From positions 1 to 64,000 of the forward strand of contig JBEIIG010000002.1 in assembly GCA_040380855.1 (NCBI GenBank): DNA of 64,000 nucleotides, given 5' to 3'. Shown in pieces: positions 17,955 through 27,095 of the stretch (position 1 is the stretch's first letter; each line of letters begins with the position of its first letter). This DNA is from VFMC01 sp040380855. GTDB taxonomy: Bacteria; Actinomycetota; Acidimicrobiia; Acidimicrobiales; Ilumatobacteraceae. Position numbers and translations under genes: made by a program. The notes beneath the pieces were generated by a model that worked only from the letters and a program-made list of their open reading frames with translations, searched no databases and was not told the DNA's origin.

Positions 17955-18733
17955 GCCGCTCTGCGGTTCAGGTAGCTGTCACAGATCTCCCGCAGGCGGC
18001 GGCCGTCGAATGACGGGCCGTGTCCACCGTGGACGACCTTGGCGTCGAGTCGCCGCAGACGCTCCATCGTCGCAAGGTACACCGAGATGTCGGAGCCCTC
18101 GAGTTCGTCGAGCAGCGGACCGTCGTACGCCGCATCGCCGGAGAAGAGAGTTCCGCTGGCTGGCTCCCACAGGGCGATGCTCCCCGGTGAGTGACCCGGC
18201 ACGTGCAGAACCTGGAAGGCGATATCGCCGAGATCAACGACGTCACCTTCGTCGAGGTGGCCCGTGAGTGGGGCTGGCCTCACGCGGTACTCGGCCGGGT
18301 CCCATCCGTTGTGCGGGATGGCCGTCACCATGACGTCGGGTACCTCGTAGCCGACCTCGACAAGGTGGGCGCGCTCGACGTCGGGATAGGCGCTGCCGAG
18401 CAGCGTCGGGGGCTCCGACAGCGAGCCCGGGTCGGCGCACCACGCGGCCTCCGCCGGATGCCCCAGACGCACAGGGAATTCGTCGAGGCCACCGATGTGG
18501 TCATAGTGCGAGTGCGTTGCGACCACCAGTACATCGCGGCCGATGACGGAGGGTACAACCGCTCGCAGCGAGCTGATTCCCAAACCGGTGTCGATGATGA
18601 GGTCGCGGTCACGGCCCCGCACGAACCAGACATTGCATCGCAGGAGCTCGGCGACGTGGTCCTCGACGAACTTGTCCGTCCTCGCATCCACCGACGTCAC
18701 CGACCACCAGTCGTTCGAAATCGGCAGCGTCAC
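17942..18733 (-). CDS. metallo-beta-lactamase-fold hydrolase
   Basis: A 263-residue MBL-fold enzyme with a complete metal site: THSHYDHIGG (HxHxDH), LHVPGHSPGSIALWEP (His 3), LFSGDAAYDGPL (bridging Asp) and VVHGGHGPSFDGRRL (last His). The glyoxalase II-like pattern favours a thioester, lactone or similar ester. It starts GTG 18733, overlapping the oxygenase stop (GTGA), and is the second gene in the operon. Confidence 0.92.
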   Translation of the reverse strand: MTLPISNDWWSVTSVDARTDKFVEDHVAELLRCNVWFVRGRDRDLIIDTGLGISSLRAVVPSVIGRDVLVVATHSHYDHIGGLDEFPVRLGHPAEAAWCADPGSLSEPPTLLGSAYPDVERAHLVEVGYEVPDVMVTAIPHNGWDPAEYRVRPAPLTGHLDEGDVVDLGDIAFQVLHVPGHSPGSIALWEPASGTLFSGDAAYDGPLLDELEGSDISVYLATMERLRRLDAKVVHGGHGPSFDGRRLREICDSYLNRRAAWRR

Positions 18734-19950
18734 GGTCGCAACACCTCGCGGGCGACGTGCTTGTGGAACTCATGGACCAGTCCATCCCAGAACTCGGCGT
18801 AGAAGGTCGACGTCACTGCGATCGACCGGCGGCCCGCCTGGGTCGCTGCCACGACCACGTCGTCCTCGGCACGAGTCTCGTCCCACAGCACCGCCAGTCG
18901 CTCGGTCACCGCGCCCTGCGCGGCCACGTCCGCGTGGGCGAACAACACGATCTCGTTCAGCGTCGAGTCGACGGTGAGCGGAAGATGGAATCCGACGGTG
19001 TAGTGATCCGGCATCAGGCCGACCTGCACGTTCGGGAACAGATCGGCGATCAACACCTCCGGCAGCTGCCGGCCGGCAGCGACCGGGATCAGCGGCAGGC
19101 GTTGGGGATCAGCGTCGTCGTAGTAGTGGCCGACCGGCGCTCCGAGCCCGTACAGACCCCGATCAGCGATCGGGGTGAAGGTACGTCTGCCGCTCGCATC
19201 GACCTTGGGTGCGAACGGCGACTTGGCATAGAAGGAGTGCACGAATGCCTCGTGGAGCACTTCGACGTCGTTCTCGAACGCGATCTTCCAGTTGCCGGGT
19301 ACAGCTGTCGTGCTGACGAAGACCTCCCCGTCTGACGTTCGGCATGGGGCCAGTTGCTCGAGGCTGAGGACGGCCATCCGCTCGAGCACCGGAGCCAAGT
19401 GGTCGAGGAGCGACTCCTGCGGCTCGTCGATGCAGACGAACACCAGCCCGGACCACTCTCCGCATGAGATCTCACACAGGTCGCCTGATGCGGGCAACAG
19501 GCGTGGATCGGAGTCCGGGGATCCGTCGAAGTAGGGCGTTCGCAGGAGCCGACCCCGGTGGTCCCACTCGAAACCGTGATAGGGGCCTCGCAGACGTTCG
19601 GTACGGCGAAGTGGCGCAAGGGCAACAAGACACGCGTCGTAGACCGACACGTTGTGAAAGGCGCGCAGCACACCGTCGTCAGCCCGCACCAGCACGATGG
19701 GAAGACCCGCGACCTCCACGGGCAGGACGTCGCCAGCACCATCCACTCGACACGACAAGGCGACACCCATCCAGTTGCGCCGGAACACCGTCTCGAGCTC
19801 CAAGGTGAAGAGCTCCGGATCGGTGTAGGTCCGGCTCGGAAGCCCTCGGGCCGACGCCGTCGGCCGTTGCAGGGCCGCCTGTTCCGACTCTGTGAGGTAG
19901 GACGACCGCCGCCAGCCATTGGGGCCAAGAAATGCTTGATCCGTAATCAT
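18730..19950 (-). CDS. ring-hydroxylating oxygenase alpha-subunit homologue lacking Rieske cluster ligands
   Basis: A 406-residue homologue of Rieske non-haem oxygenases. The N-terminal domain keeps the Rieske fold, but the ligands are mostly gone: the usual C-x-H becomes S-V-Y in FHNVSVYDACLV and the second motif CPYHGF reads GPYHGF, leaving one His of four. The mononuclear iron site looks kept: ENDVEVLHEAFVH gives both His, with Glu where most enzymes have the bridging Asp, and EDDVVVAATQAG offers the third acid. No ferredoxin or reductase gene is nearby. It may take electrons differently or not be an oxygenase. Confidence 0.8.
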   Translation of the reverse strand: MITDQAFLGPNGWRRSSYLTESEQAALQRPTASARGLPSRTYTDPELFTLELETVFRRNWMGVALSCRVDGAGDVLPVEVAGLPIVLVRADDGVLRAFHNVSVYDACLVALAPLRRTERLRGPYHGFEWDHRGRLLRTPYFDGSPDSDPRLLPASGDLCEISCGEWSGLVFVCIDEPQESLLDHLAPVLERMAVLSLEQLAPCRTSDGEVFVSTTAVPGNWKIAFENDVEVLHEAFVHSFYAKSPFAPKVDASGRRTFTPIADRGLYGLGAPVGHYYDDADPQRLPLIPVAAGRQLPEVLIADLFPNVQVGLMPDHYTVGFHLPLTVDSTLNEIVLFAHADVAAQGAVTERLAVLWDETRAEDDVVVAATQAGRRSIAVTSTFYAEFWDGLVHEFHKHVAREVLRP

Positions 19951-19964
19951 TCGAGGGTTATACT
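19936..19964. promoter_or_regulatory. divergent promoter with overlapping -10 boxes
   Basis: For the plus operon TTGATC (19936-19941), 17 nt, and TATACT (19959-19964) form a good sigma-70-type promoter. For the minus operon TATAAC is read from the same bases (19962-19957), placing the start of transcription at or next to the ATG at 19950, as in a leaderless mRNA. The shared AT box implies that the two operons compete or are co-regulated. AACGT-CA-ACGTT (19981-19992) nearby is a possible operator. Confidence 0.6.
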
Positions 19965-20037
19965 GCTTGAACCGGAGCACAACGTCAACGTTTTCTCCGT
20001 GTTTCGCAGAAAAGCTGGTGAGTGGGGGAGCGGTCAC

Positions 20038-20778
20038 GTGACGTTGCGGGTACGAAGCCTGGCTGACGACCCTGCGCTCCTCGACGCGCTCGATGGGGCC
20101 GACGCAGGTGGCTTTCCCCACTTCCTGTTGCAGGACCCGATCTGGGACGCATGTTTCGCCTCGGCCCTCGAACAGAGCCCGGAACTGCAACTCTTTCTGC
20201 TTGACAACAACGACGAGGTCGTCGCGATCGCGAACTCGGTGGGCATCGCCTGGGACGGAAGCGTCGACAACCTCCCCGCAGGAACACACGCCGCAATGCT
20301 CCAAGCCCGCGATGACGTGAGCGCGGGTCGGGCCGACACGCTGTGCGCAGTACAGATCCTCACCCTCGGCACGTCGCGGGGCGGTGGACGAGCTGCAGCA
20401 GTTGCCCAAGCGACAAGGGATCTTGCCGCCCGGCTCGGATGGAAGCACGTCTCGCCGATTCGATGCACCCTCAAGGATCGATACCCACTCATCCCGCTGG
20501 GCGACTACGTCGGATGGACCCGTGACGATGGATCCACCTTCGATCCGTGGCTCCGCATCCAGGTGCGAGAGGGAGGCGCGGTCGTGAGGATCTGCGACGA
20601 TTCGCTCGTGATCGAAGCGGCGGTCGACGACTGGCAGGCGTGGACCGGTCTCGAATTCCCCGGCCCCGGTCAGTACGTGATTCCAGGTGGCCAGGTGCCG
20701 CTCGAGATCGACGCCCGTGGCACGCGGGGCCGCTACTCCGAGCCCCATGTCTGGGTGGTGTACGGCAGCGATGGCTGA
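20038..20778 (+). CDS. acyltransferase-like protein of unknown function
   Basis: A 246-residue protein. GTG 20038 has GGGGGAG 7 nt upstream. The middle has a GNAT-like acetyl-CoA loop (RGGGRAAAVAQATRDLAARL) followed by KDRYPLIPLGDYVGW, and the C-terminal half repeats a W-W-TGLEFPGPGQYVIPGG pattern and ends SEPHVWVVY. It opens the plus-strand operon and overlaps the ABC ATPase start. An N-acyl transfer to an amine substrate would fit the transporter next to it, but the family was not identified with certainty. Confidence 0.65.
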   Translation: MTLRVRSLADDPALLDALDGADAGGFPHFLLQDPIWDACFASALEQSPELQLFLLDNNDEVVAIANSVGIAWDGSVDNLPAGTHAAMLQARDDVSAGRADTLCAVQILTLGTSRGGGRAAAVAQATRDLAARLGWKHVSPIRCTLKDRYPLIPLGDYVGWTRDDGSTFDPWLRIQVREGGAVVRICDDSLVIEAAVDDWQAWTGLEFPGPGQYVIPGGQVPLEIDARGTRGRYSEPHVWVVYGSDG

Positions 20779-21901
20779 CATGTCGGCGTCCCGAGCGGCC
20801 AGCGGAGAAGTGGAACTCCGAGGGATCACCCATCGCTACGGCAACACGGTTGCCGTCGATGACCTCTCACTGCGCATCGAGGCCGGCACGTTCGCATCAC
20901 TGCTCGGGCCGTCCGGATGCGGGAAGACCACATCGCTCAGGATCCTGGCCGGTTTCGAAGCCCCACAGACCGGCCGGGTCTTCATCTCGGGCGACGATGT
21001 CACCGACGTCCCGCCAAATCGCCGACGGGTGAACACGGTGTTCCAGCACTACGCCCTGTTCCCGCACCTCGACGTCGCCGGCAACATCGGCTACGGCCTC
21101 AAGCGGAGCGGGGTCCCGAAGGCTGAGGCGCGGCAACGCATCAGCGATGTGCTCGACCTCGTCCATCTCACCCACTTGGCTGGTCGCCGACCCGACGAAC
21201 TGTCCGGTGGTCAACGACAGCGCGTCGCCCTCGCTCGCGCCATCGTCAACCGCCCACCTCTGCTGCTGCTCGACGAGCCCCTTTCCGCTCTCGACCGGGC
21301 CCTGAGAGAGGACATGCAGGTCGAGTTGAAGTTGCTGCAGCGCGAACTCGGAACGACCTTCGTGTTCGTCACTCACGATCAGGACGAGGCGATGGCACTG
21401 TCCGACCACATGGTCATCATGCAAGCCGGGAGAGTGGTCCAGCAGGGCCCGCCGAGCCAGGTCTACGACCACCCCGAGTCGCTCTTTGCCGCAACGTTCG
21501 TGGGCAAGCAGAACCTCTTCGCCGGGACGACCGTCAGCGGCAGCAGCCTGCGCATCGCCGACACCGTCATCCAGGCTGGACAGGTCCACGGCTCGTTGGC
21601 CACAGGCGGGTCGGCGACCGCCGTGGTGAGGCCGTTCGCAGTGCGGATCGTCGACACGCAGCCGGACCAGTCGATCAACGCAGTTCCCGGCCTCATCTCG
21701 ACCGTGTCCGACATCGGCGACATCCGGCAGGTCGTCGTTCGCACCGACCTTGGCGACGTTCTGGTCTGGTCGAACCGATCCTCCGACAGTGCGTCGCCCG
21801 CTCCGGGAACGGCGATCTGGTGCGTGTGGAACGCAGCCGACACCCACCTCTACCCGGGGCGAACAGACGGCCCTGATCCTGCTGCGATCGCACCGACGTG
21901 A
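20771..21901 (+). CDS. potA: polyamine-type ABC transporter ATP-binding protein
   Basis: A 376-residue importer ATPase of the PotA/AfuC type: Walker A GPSGCGKTT, Q-loop VFQHYALFP, signature LSGGQRQRVALARA, Walker B LLLLDEPLSALD, H-loop VFVTHDQDEA, and a C-terminal TOBE domain. ATG 20771 overlaps the previous gene. Together with the binding protein and fused permease it should import a cationic or small organic solute such as a polyamine or guanidino compound. The gene symbol marks the subfamily only; the substrate is not proven. Confidence 0.88.
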   Translation: MADMSASRAASGEVELRGITHRYGNTVAVDDLSLRIEAGTFASLLGPSGCGKTTSLRILAGFEAPQTGRVFISGDDVTDVPPNRRRVNTVFQHYALFPHLDVAGNIGYGLKRSGVPKAEARQRISDVLDLVHLTHLAGRRPDELSGGQRQRVALARAIVNRPPLLLLDEPLSALDRALREDMQVELKLLQRELGTTFVFVTHDQDEAMALSDHMVIMQAGRVVQQGPPSQVYDHPESLFAATFVGKQNLFAGTTVSGSSLRIADTVIQAGQVHGSLATGGSATAVVRPFAVRIVDTQPDQSINAVPGLISTVSDIGDIRQVVVRTDLGDVLVWSNRSSDSASPAPGTAIWCVWNAADTHLYPGRTDGPDPAAIAPT

Positions 21902-21943
21902 CCAATCCATCCATCAAGACCCGACTATCGAACGAAGAGACCG

Positions 21944-23083
21944 ATGACCAGTTCAGATGAATTCCCGATTCGTGTTCACATCGCCAGCAACAGCGGCCTC
22001 GGCCGCCGTGTGTCTCGCCGCACGGTTCTGAAAGGTGGGGCGGCCGCCGCATTCCTCATGGGTCTCCCGACGATCGCGGCGTGTGGCTCCGACGATGGTG
22101 AGACCGAGGAAGGCGGCAAGGGGACCGCCGGGCTGAAGGTGTATGGCTTCGACAGCATCATCAGCAAGGAGTCCCTCAACAAGATGAGCGTCGAGCTGGT
22201 GCCGTTCAGCACGACCGACGAAGGACTGGCGCGTCTGCAGACCGGCTCCGACGGCCTCGACCTGATGGTGATCGACTCTGCGTACGCCAAAGGCGCAATC
22301 GACCAGGGGCTCTTCCAGCCGCTCCCCAAGGACCGCCTCAAGAACTTCGGCAACCTCGACCCGCTTGCCAAGGGGCAGGCGTGGGACCCCGAAGAGAAGT
22401 TCACCTTCGTCAAGGCGTACGCAATGGTCGGCTGGGCGTTCAACCGGTCCGACTTCCCCGACGGCGTGGGTTCGACGTGGGGCGAGGTATTCGAAGCGAT
22501 CAAGGGTCCGGCCAGCAAGAAGTTCGTCACCTACCCTGATGGTGGACTGCTCGCCGTGACCTACTTCCTCGCGAACGGGATCGATCCCTCCTCGCCCACT
22601 GACGAGCAGATCGACGAAGCCGAGCGGTATTGGGCGGAGGAGTTGGCACCCCACATCCTGGAGTTCCCCCCTCTGCCCGAGTCGGCGGTCTCGCAAGGCA
22701 CCGCCAACTTGATGATGGTCGCCTCCGGCTACCTTCGTCCCGCGCTCCTCGACTCTGGCGACCCCGAGGCATGGGGATTCCAGGCGACGCAGGCGCTCCG
22801 CTTCGTGGACGTGTGGGGGATCTTGGCGGGGGCTGAGCGTGTCGATGGCGCTCTCGAGTTCCTCGACTACATGCTGACGCCCGAGGCAGCGGTGACCGAG
22901 ATGCTCGCGGTCGGAGTCAGCGTTCCGGTCAAGGGAGCCGAGTTGCCTGCAGACACGGAACTGAAGGAACTGGTGATCCGCCCGGAGGCGGAGGTGGCGA
23001 CCGCCGTCAGCATGGCGTTCGGCGACAAGACCGCGCGGTACTCGGCGCTGTTCGAGGCCGTGCAGACGGCTGCTGCGTCGTGA
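21944..23083 (+). CDS. potD: ABC transporter solute-binding lipoprotein (PotD-like)
   Basis: A 379-residue extracellular binding protein. The leader has a twin-arginine motif (SRRTVLKGG) and a hydrophobic stretch ending in a lipobox (TIAACGS), so it is likely exported folded by Tat and lipid-anchored. The mature part is a type 2 periplasmic fold as in spermidine/putrescine-binding proteins (LKVYGFDSIISKESLNKM, YAMVGWAFNRSDFPD, FLDYMLTPEAAVTEM). It overlaps the permease start by 4 nt. Confidence 0.88.
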   Translation: MTSSDEFPIRVHIASNSGLGRRVSRRTVLKGGAAAAFLMGLPTIAACGSDDGETEEGGKGTAGLKVYGFDSIISKESLNKMSVELVPFSTTDEGLARLQTGSDGLDLMVIDSAYAKGAIDQGLFQPLPKDRLKNFGNLDPLAKGQAWDPEEKFTFVKAYAMVGWAFNRSDFPDGVGSTWGEVFEAIKGPASKKFVTYPDGGLLAVTYFLANGIDPSSPTDEQIDEAERYWAEELAPHILEFPPLPESAVSQGTANLMMVASGYLRPALLDSGDPEAWGFQATQALRFVDVWGILAGAERVDGALEFLDYMLTPEAAVTEMLAVGVSVPVKGAELPADTELKELVIRPEAEVATAVSMAFGDKTARYSALFEAVQTAAAS

Positions 23084-24870
23084 GCACACGTCGAGCCACA
23101 GGCTCGACGTCGTCAGGCCAGGGTTCGCGAATCGCTCGCTCGTCCTGGCTCGGGCTCCCTGCCCTGGCGTGGCTCGCTGCGTTCTTCGCGATCCCGATCG
23201 GTCTCGTTCTCCGGGGCAGCTTCGGCTCCTCCGTCGTGGGCGCAGGCGGCGTATCGGTCGACCTGTCGGAACCGAGTCTCGACCGATTTCGGCAGGTGTT
23301 CGACGGCCCTCTGCTCGCTGCATTCCGAAACACGCTCTGGATCTCTGTCGTCGGAACCCTCACATGCTTGGTCATCGCCCTACCGATCGCGTACTGGCTT
23401 GCGGTCCGGGCCCCCCGACGGGTGGGATCGGTTCTCCTCGCGCTGCTCATCCTTCCCTACTGGTTCAGCGCTCTGATTCGGTCGTTGTCGCTTCGCGTGC
23501 TCCTCACGCCCAACGGTCTGGTGTCTGAGTGGCTGCAGAAACTCGGCGTGATCGATGAGCCACTTCGGCTCGTGGGCACTCGGGTCGGCGTTCAGATCGG
23601 CGTCGTCTACAACTACTTGCCTCTGATGATCCTCCCGCTGTACATCGCATTCCGTCGCCTCGACCCGGAGTTGCGGCTGGCGAGCCGCGACCTCTACGGC
23701 GGCAAATGGGCAACGCTCGGCGGCGTCACCCTCCCGCTCGTGCGGCCAGGCGTCTTGGCGGCCATCGTCCTGGTGTTCATCCCACTGGCGGGCGACTACG
23801 TCAGCGCCACCGTGCTCGGAGGCGCGTCGGGTGCCATGGCCGGCTCCGTGGTGGTCTCGCAGTTCCTGAACGCCCGAGATTGGGCAACCGGCTCGGCAAC
23901 CGCCGTGGTGCTCACCGCGTTGATACTCGGCACCATCGCAGTGGCCGCGATGGCCGAGGCCGCCATTCGCGCCGCAGCGCGTTTCAGCAGTCAGTTGACG
24001 ATTCCCGCAGCGCTCCGAGGCCGAGGCCGGAGCCGTTCACGCCGCTGGGCGACGCCGCTGTTCGCCATGGTCTGCGCCGCCATCGTCATTCAGTACGGAC
24101 CGATCCTGCTTGCCTTCGGCCACACCTTCAGCGCGGCACGGACCTTCACGCAATGGGGTGGGTTCACACTCGACAACTACCCCGCAGCGTGGCGCGACTC
24201 GCAGATCACCGGAGCGGTTGCGAGCTCGTTCAAGGTGGCTGTGGCGTCGACAGCCATCGCTGTCATGGTAGGCACCCTCGCAGGAATCGTGATGGGACGG
24301 CAGAGCGGGGCGCCATCAGTTCGCGTGATCAGCATCGTTGCACCCCTCGTCCTCGTCACCCCCGAGATCGTCATGGCAGTTGCCCAGTTGCTGTGGCTGT
24401 CATCGCTGGGAGGACCCTTCGACAACGGCATGCTCGGCATCGATGCAGGCGCAATCCGAATGATCGTGGCCCACAGCATCCCCGGCACCGTCATCGTGGC
24501 GTTGCTCGTTCAGTCAGTCAGCTCCTCCGGTGATCGAGCTGTCGAGGAAGCTGCCGCCGACCTCGGTGCGTCCGACCTTCGCGTCTTCAGCGACATCACC
24601 GTGCGCCAACTCCTCCCGGCCATCCTTGCGGGAAGCTTTCTCGCGTTCAGTCTCAGCTTGGACACGACGGTGGTGTCCAGCTTCCTGTCGAGCGCCGACA
24701 CGCTCACATATCCCGCCCTTTTGCTCGCGCAGGTTCGGACCGGCGCATCACCGCCGCTTGTGGTCGGCGGGTTCCTCATCACCGCGGTCACCCTCTTGTC
24801 GCTGGCCGTGGTCGCAGGGATCCTCGGCCGGCGAAGTACCGTGCGCCAGACCATCGGGAAGCTCACATGA
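23080..24870 (+). CDS. fused PotB-PotC type ABC permease
   Basis: A 596-residue membrane protein made of two BPD_transp_1 permease domains in one chain. The first (to about residue 290) has the EAA-like loop LASRDLYGGKWATLGGVTLP; the second (from about 320) has EEAAADLGASDLRVFSDITV. Most bacteria encode these as separate PotB and PotC. GTG start overlaps the binding-protein stop, and its own stop overlaps the hydrolase start. It completes an importer with the two genes before it. Confidence 0.9.
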   Translation: MSTRRATGSTSSGQGSRIARSSWLGLPALAWLAAFFAIPIGLVLRGSFGSSVVGAGGVSVDLSEPSLDRFRQVFDGPLLAAFRNTLWISVVGTLTCLVIALPIAYWLAVRAPRRVGSVLLALLILPYWFSALIRSLSLRVLLTPNGLVSEWLQKLGVIDEPLRLVGTRVGVQIGVVYNYLPLMILPLYIAFRRLDPELRLASRDLYGGKWATLGGVTLPLVRPGVLAAIVLVFIPLAGDYVSATVLGGASGAMAGSVVVSQFLNARDWATGSATAVVLTALILGTIAVAAMAEAAIRAAARFSSQLTIPAALRGRGRSRSRRWATPLFAMVCAAIVIQYGPILLAFGHTFSAARTFTQWGGFTLDNYPAAWRDSQITGAVASSFKVAVASTAIAVMVGTLAGIVMGRQSGAPSVRVISIVAPLVLVTPEIVMAVAQLLWLSSLGGPFDNGMLGIDAGAIRMIVAHSIPGTVIVALLVQSVSSSGDRAVEEAAADLGASDLRVFSDITVRQLLPAILAGSFLAFSLSLDTTVVSSFLSSADTLTYPALLLAQVRTGASPPLVVGGFLITAVTLLSLAVVAGILGRRSTVRQTIGKLT

Positions 24871-25838
24871 CCGACCGACCTTCGCCGCCCCCCCTCGACC
24901 CCGAGTGCGCGCCGGCGTGGCGGGCCTTTGCCAACGAGGTACTCGATGGCGTGGGTCTCCGGCTCGACTCCGACACATTGCCGGTACTCCGCTCCACCTC
25001 ATGGCCCGACCGCGAGACGCTCCTGGTCGACCGTCCCTTCACCCACCAGGATCTGACGGTGCCAGGCCCCGGCGGCGAGCTGACTCTCGCCGTCTTTCGG
25101 CCCACCAACCATCAACCAGGGTCGCCTGCTGTCTACTGGATCCACGGCGGCGGCATGGTGAGCGGCACCAGATTCGAGGACCCGGAGGCCCTCGATTCGG
25201 CAGCTGACATCGGTGCGGTGGTCGTATCGGTGGAGTATCGACTTGCGCCCGAGCATCCCTCGCCCGCACCGTTCGAGGACTGCCACGCTGGACTGGTCTG
25301 GTTCGCTGACCACGCGCAGGAACTCGGCGTGGACCCGGAACGGATCGTGCTCGGCGGGATCAGTGCCGGCGGAGGGCTGGCTGCGGCGACGGCACTGCGT
25401 ATCCGCGACGAGGGCGGCCCCCACCTCGCTGGACTTCTGCTGTGTTGTCCGATGCTCGACGATCGGATGACCACGGTGTCCTCCCACCAGTTCGGCAACG
25501 ATCTGCTGTGGACCCGGGCGACCAATGAGTTCGCTTGGAAGTGTGTCCTCGGCGACCGTGCCGGGACTGATGCCGTGTCGAGCCATGAAGCCCCCGCACG
25601 GGCCACTCATCTGGGCGGGCTGCCGCCGACGCTGGTCGATGTAGGGAGCGCCGACCTGTTCCGCGACGAGAACACCGCCTTCGCTTCGGCCATCTGGGCT
25701 GCAGGAGGGGACGCCGAGCTGCACGTCTGGGCAGGTGGCTTCCATGGTTCAGAGCAGCTCGCACCAGATGCAGCTGTCTCGGTGAGCGCCCGCCAAGCCC
25801 GCGCGGACTGGCTCCAGCGGGTCGTGTCGAGAATCTGA
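24867..25838 (+). CDS. alpha/beta hydrolase, HSL family
   Basis: A 323-residue hormone-sensitive-lipase-type esterase. It has the oxyanion-hole motif HGGG (YWIHGGGMVSG), the nucleophile in GGISAGGGL (GxSxG), Asp in LVDVGSADLFRDE and His in WAGGFHGSEQLAP, so the triad is complete. It likely cleaves a carboxylic ester or related bond of the imported compound or an intermediate. The 4-nt overlap with the permease ties uptake to catabolism. Confidence 0.9.
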   Translation: MTDRPSPPPLDPECAPAWRAFANEVLDGVGLRLDSDTLPVLRSTSWPDRETLLVDRPFTHQDLTVPGPGGELTLAVFRPTNHQPGSPAVYWIHGGGMVSGTRFEDPEALDSAADIGAVVVSVEYRLAPEHPSPAPFEDCHAGLVWFADHAQELGVDPERIVLGGISAGGGLAAATALRIRDEGGPHLAGLLLCCPMLDDRMTTVSSHQFGNDLLWTRATNEFAWKCVLGDRAGTDAVSSHEAPARATHLGGLPPTLVDVGSADLFRDENTAFASAIWAAGGDAELHVWAGGFHGSEQLAPDAAVSVSARQARADWLQRVVSRI

Positions 25839-25860
25839 CGAGGAAACCGGAGGCCCTTCA

Positions 25861-26034
25861 ATGCCCCCCGCCATGGACAACCACTCCGACACCACGACTG
25901 CCATACCAGCGCACCTCAGCGACTTCGACGCATCGCAGCCCGCTCTCCGGCGAGCTTCATCATTCGGTCGGGCGACGCCGTACGGCCGGCAGCGACACGA
26001 TCTGCGGCCCGGTGCCTCTCGAGCAGGTTCATGA
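25861..26034 (+). CDS. possible small protein before the ureohydrolase
   Basis: A 57-codon frame starting MPPAMDNHSDTTTAIPAHLS, with GGAGG 8 nt before the ATG, stops 1 nt before the ureohydrolase ATG at 26036. The placement suggests translational coupling. The sequence is Ser/Arg/Pro-rich without a known domain, and it could equally be leader sequence. Confidence 0.35.
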   Translation: MPPAMDNHSDTTTAIPAHLSDFDASQPALRRASSFGRATPYGRQRHDLRPGASRAGS

Positions 26035-26035
26035 C

Positions 26036-26995
26036 ATGACGAACTCGAACTTTCCCCAGCCGCTCGGCGGAAACGAGATGCCGCGATTCGGCGGGCCCTC
26101 CACGTTCATGCGCCTGCCCCCGATCGATACCTCCTCCCACGGGCCGCTCGACGTGGCAATCATCGGAGTGCCGCTCGACATCGGCACGTCGAACCGTCCC
26201 GGTGCTCGCTTCGGTCCCCGCGACATCCGTGCGGAGAGTTGTCTGCTACGGCCATACAACATGGCCACCCGTGCTGCGCCCTTCGACAGCCTCGTCGTCG
26301 GTGATGTCGGCGACGTTGCGCTCAATACCTTCAACCTCGGGGCCAGCCTCGACATCATCACCCGACATCATGGACGGCTGATCGGCGCCGGTGCCGTGCC
26401 GCTCTCGCTCGGAGGTGACCACACGATCACCTACCCGATCCTGCGTGCCATCGCCGAGCAGCACGGCCCGGTCGGGATGGTTCACGTCGACGCACATGCC
26501 GACGTGAACGTGGCGATGTTCGGCGAGCGGATCACACACGGCAGCTGGCTGCGTCATGCCATCGACGAAGGACTCGTCGATCCGCGCCGCACGGTACAGA
26601 TCGGCTTGCGCGGCACGGGCTACACCGCTGCCGACTTCGACTGGATGCGCGCACAGGGCGGCCGGGTGGTGCAGGCCGAGGAGTGCTGGCACCGCTCGCT
26701 TGCCCCGCTGATGGACGAGGTCCGCGCGCGGCTCGGCGATGGAGCCTGCTACCTGAGCTTCGACGTCGATGGGCTCGATCCATCGGTGACCCCAGGCACG
26801 GGCACACCCGAGATCGGCGGGCTCACGGGCGCGCAGGGCCTTGAGATCATCCGGGGCTGCCGTGGGCTGAAGCTCGTTGGCGCCGACGTGGTGGAAGTGG
26901 CCCCCGCGTACGATCCAAGCGGCAACACCGCCCTCGTCGCCGCGAACCTCGCTTTCGAGATCCTCTGTGTGTTGCCCGGCGTGACAACCCGCTGA
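26036..26995 (+). CDS. agmatinase/guanidinase-family ureohydrolase
   Basis: A 319-residue member of the arginase/agmatinase fold that splits a guanidino group to urea or ammonia. All Mn-binding motifs are present: LGGDHTITYP, MVHVDAHADVN (DxHxD) and SFDVDGLDPSVTPGTGTPE (DxD). An N-terminal arm with PRFGGPSTFMRLPP resembles agmatinase and guanidinobutyrase types. ATG 26036 is used; a frame from 26012 would add 8 residues. It ends the operon with the polyamine-type importer, so agmatine-like, guanidinobutyrate-like or guanidine substrates are all possible. Confidence 0.9.
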   Translation: MTNSNFPQPLGGNEMPRFGGPSTFMRLPPIDTSSHGPLDVAIIGVPLDIGTSNRPGARFGPRDIRAESCLLRPYNMATRAAPFDSLVVGDVGDVALNTFNLGASLDIITRHHGRLIGAGAVPLSLGGDHTITYPILRAIAEQHGPVGMVHVDAHADVNVAMFGERITHGSWLRHAIDEGLVDPRRTVQIGLRGTGYTAADFDWMRAQGGRVVQAEECWHRSLAPLMDEVRARLGDGACYLSFDVDGLDPSVTPGTGTPEIGGLTGAQGLEIIRGCRGLKLVGADVVEVAPAYDPSGNTALVAANLAFEILCVLPGVTTR

Positions 26996-27095
26996 GGCGC
27001 CGTGCGCGAGGTGAAGTTCGAGACGCAGCGTGGAAGGGGGGACCTTCACGCCAAGCTCCGGTTACGCTTACCTAGCTTTCCCGTTGTGCGGGAGA

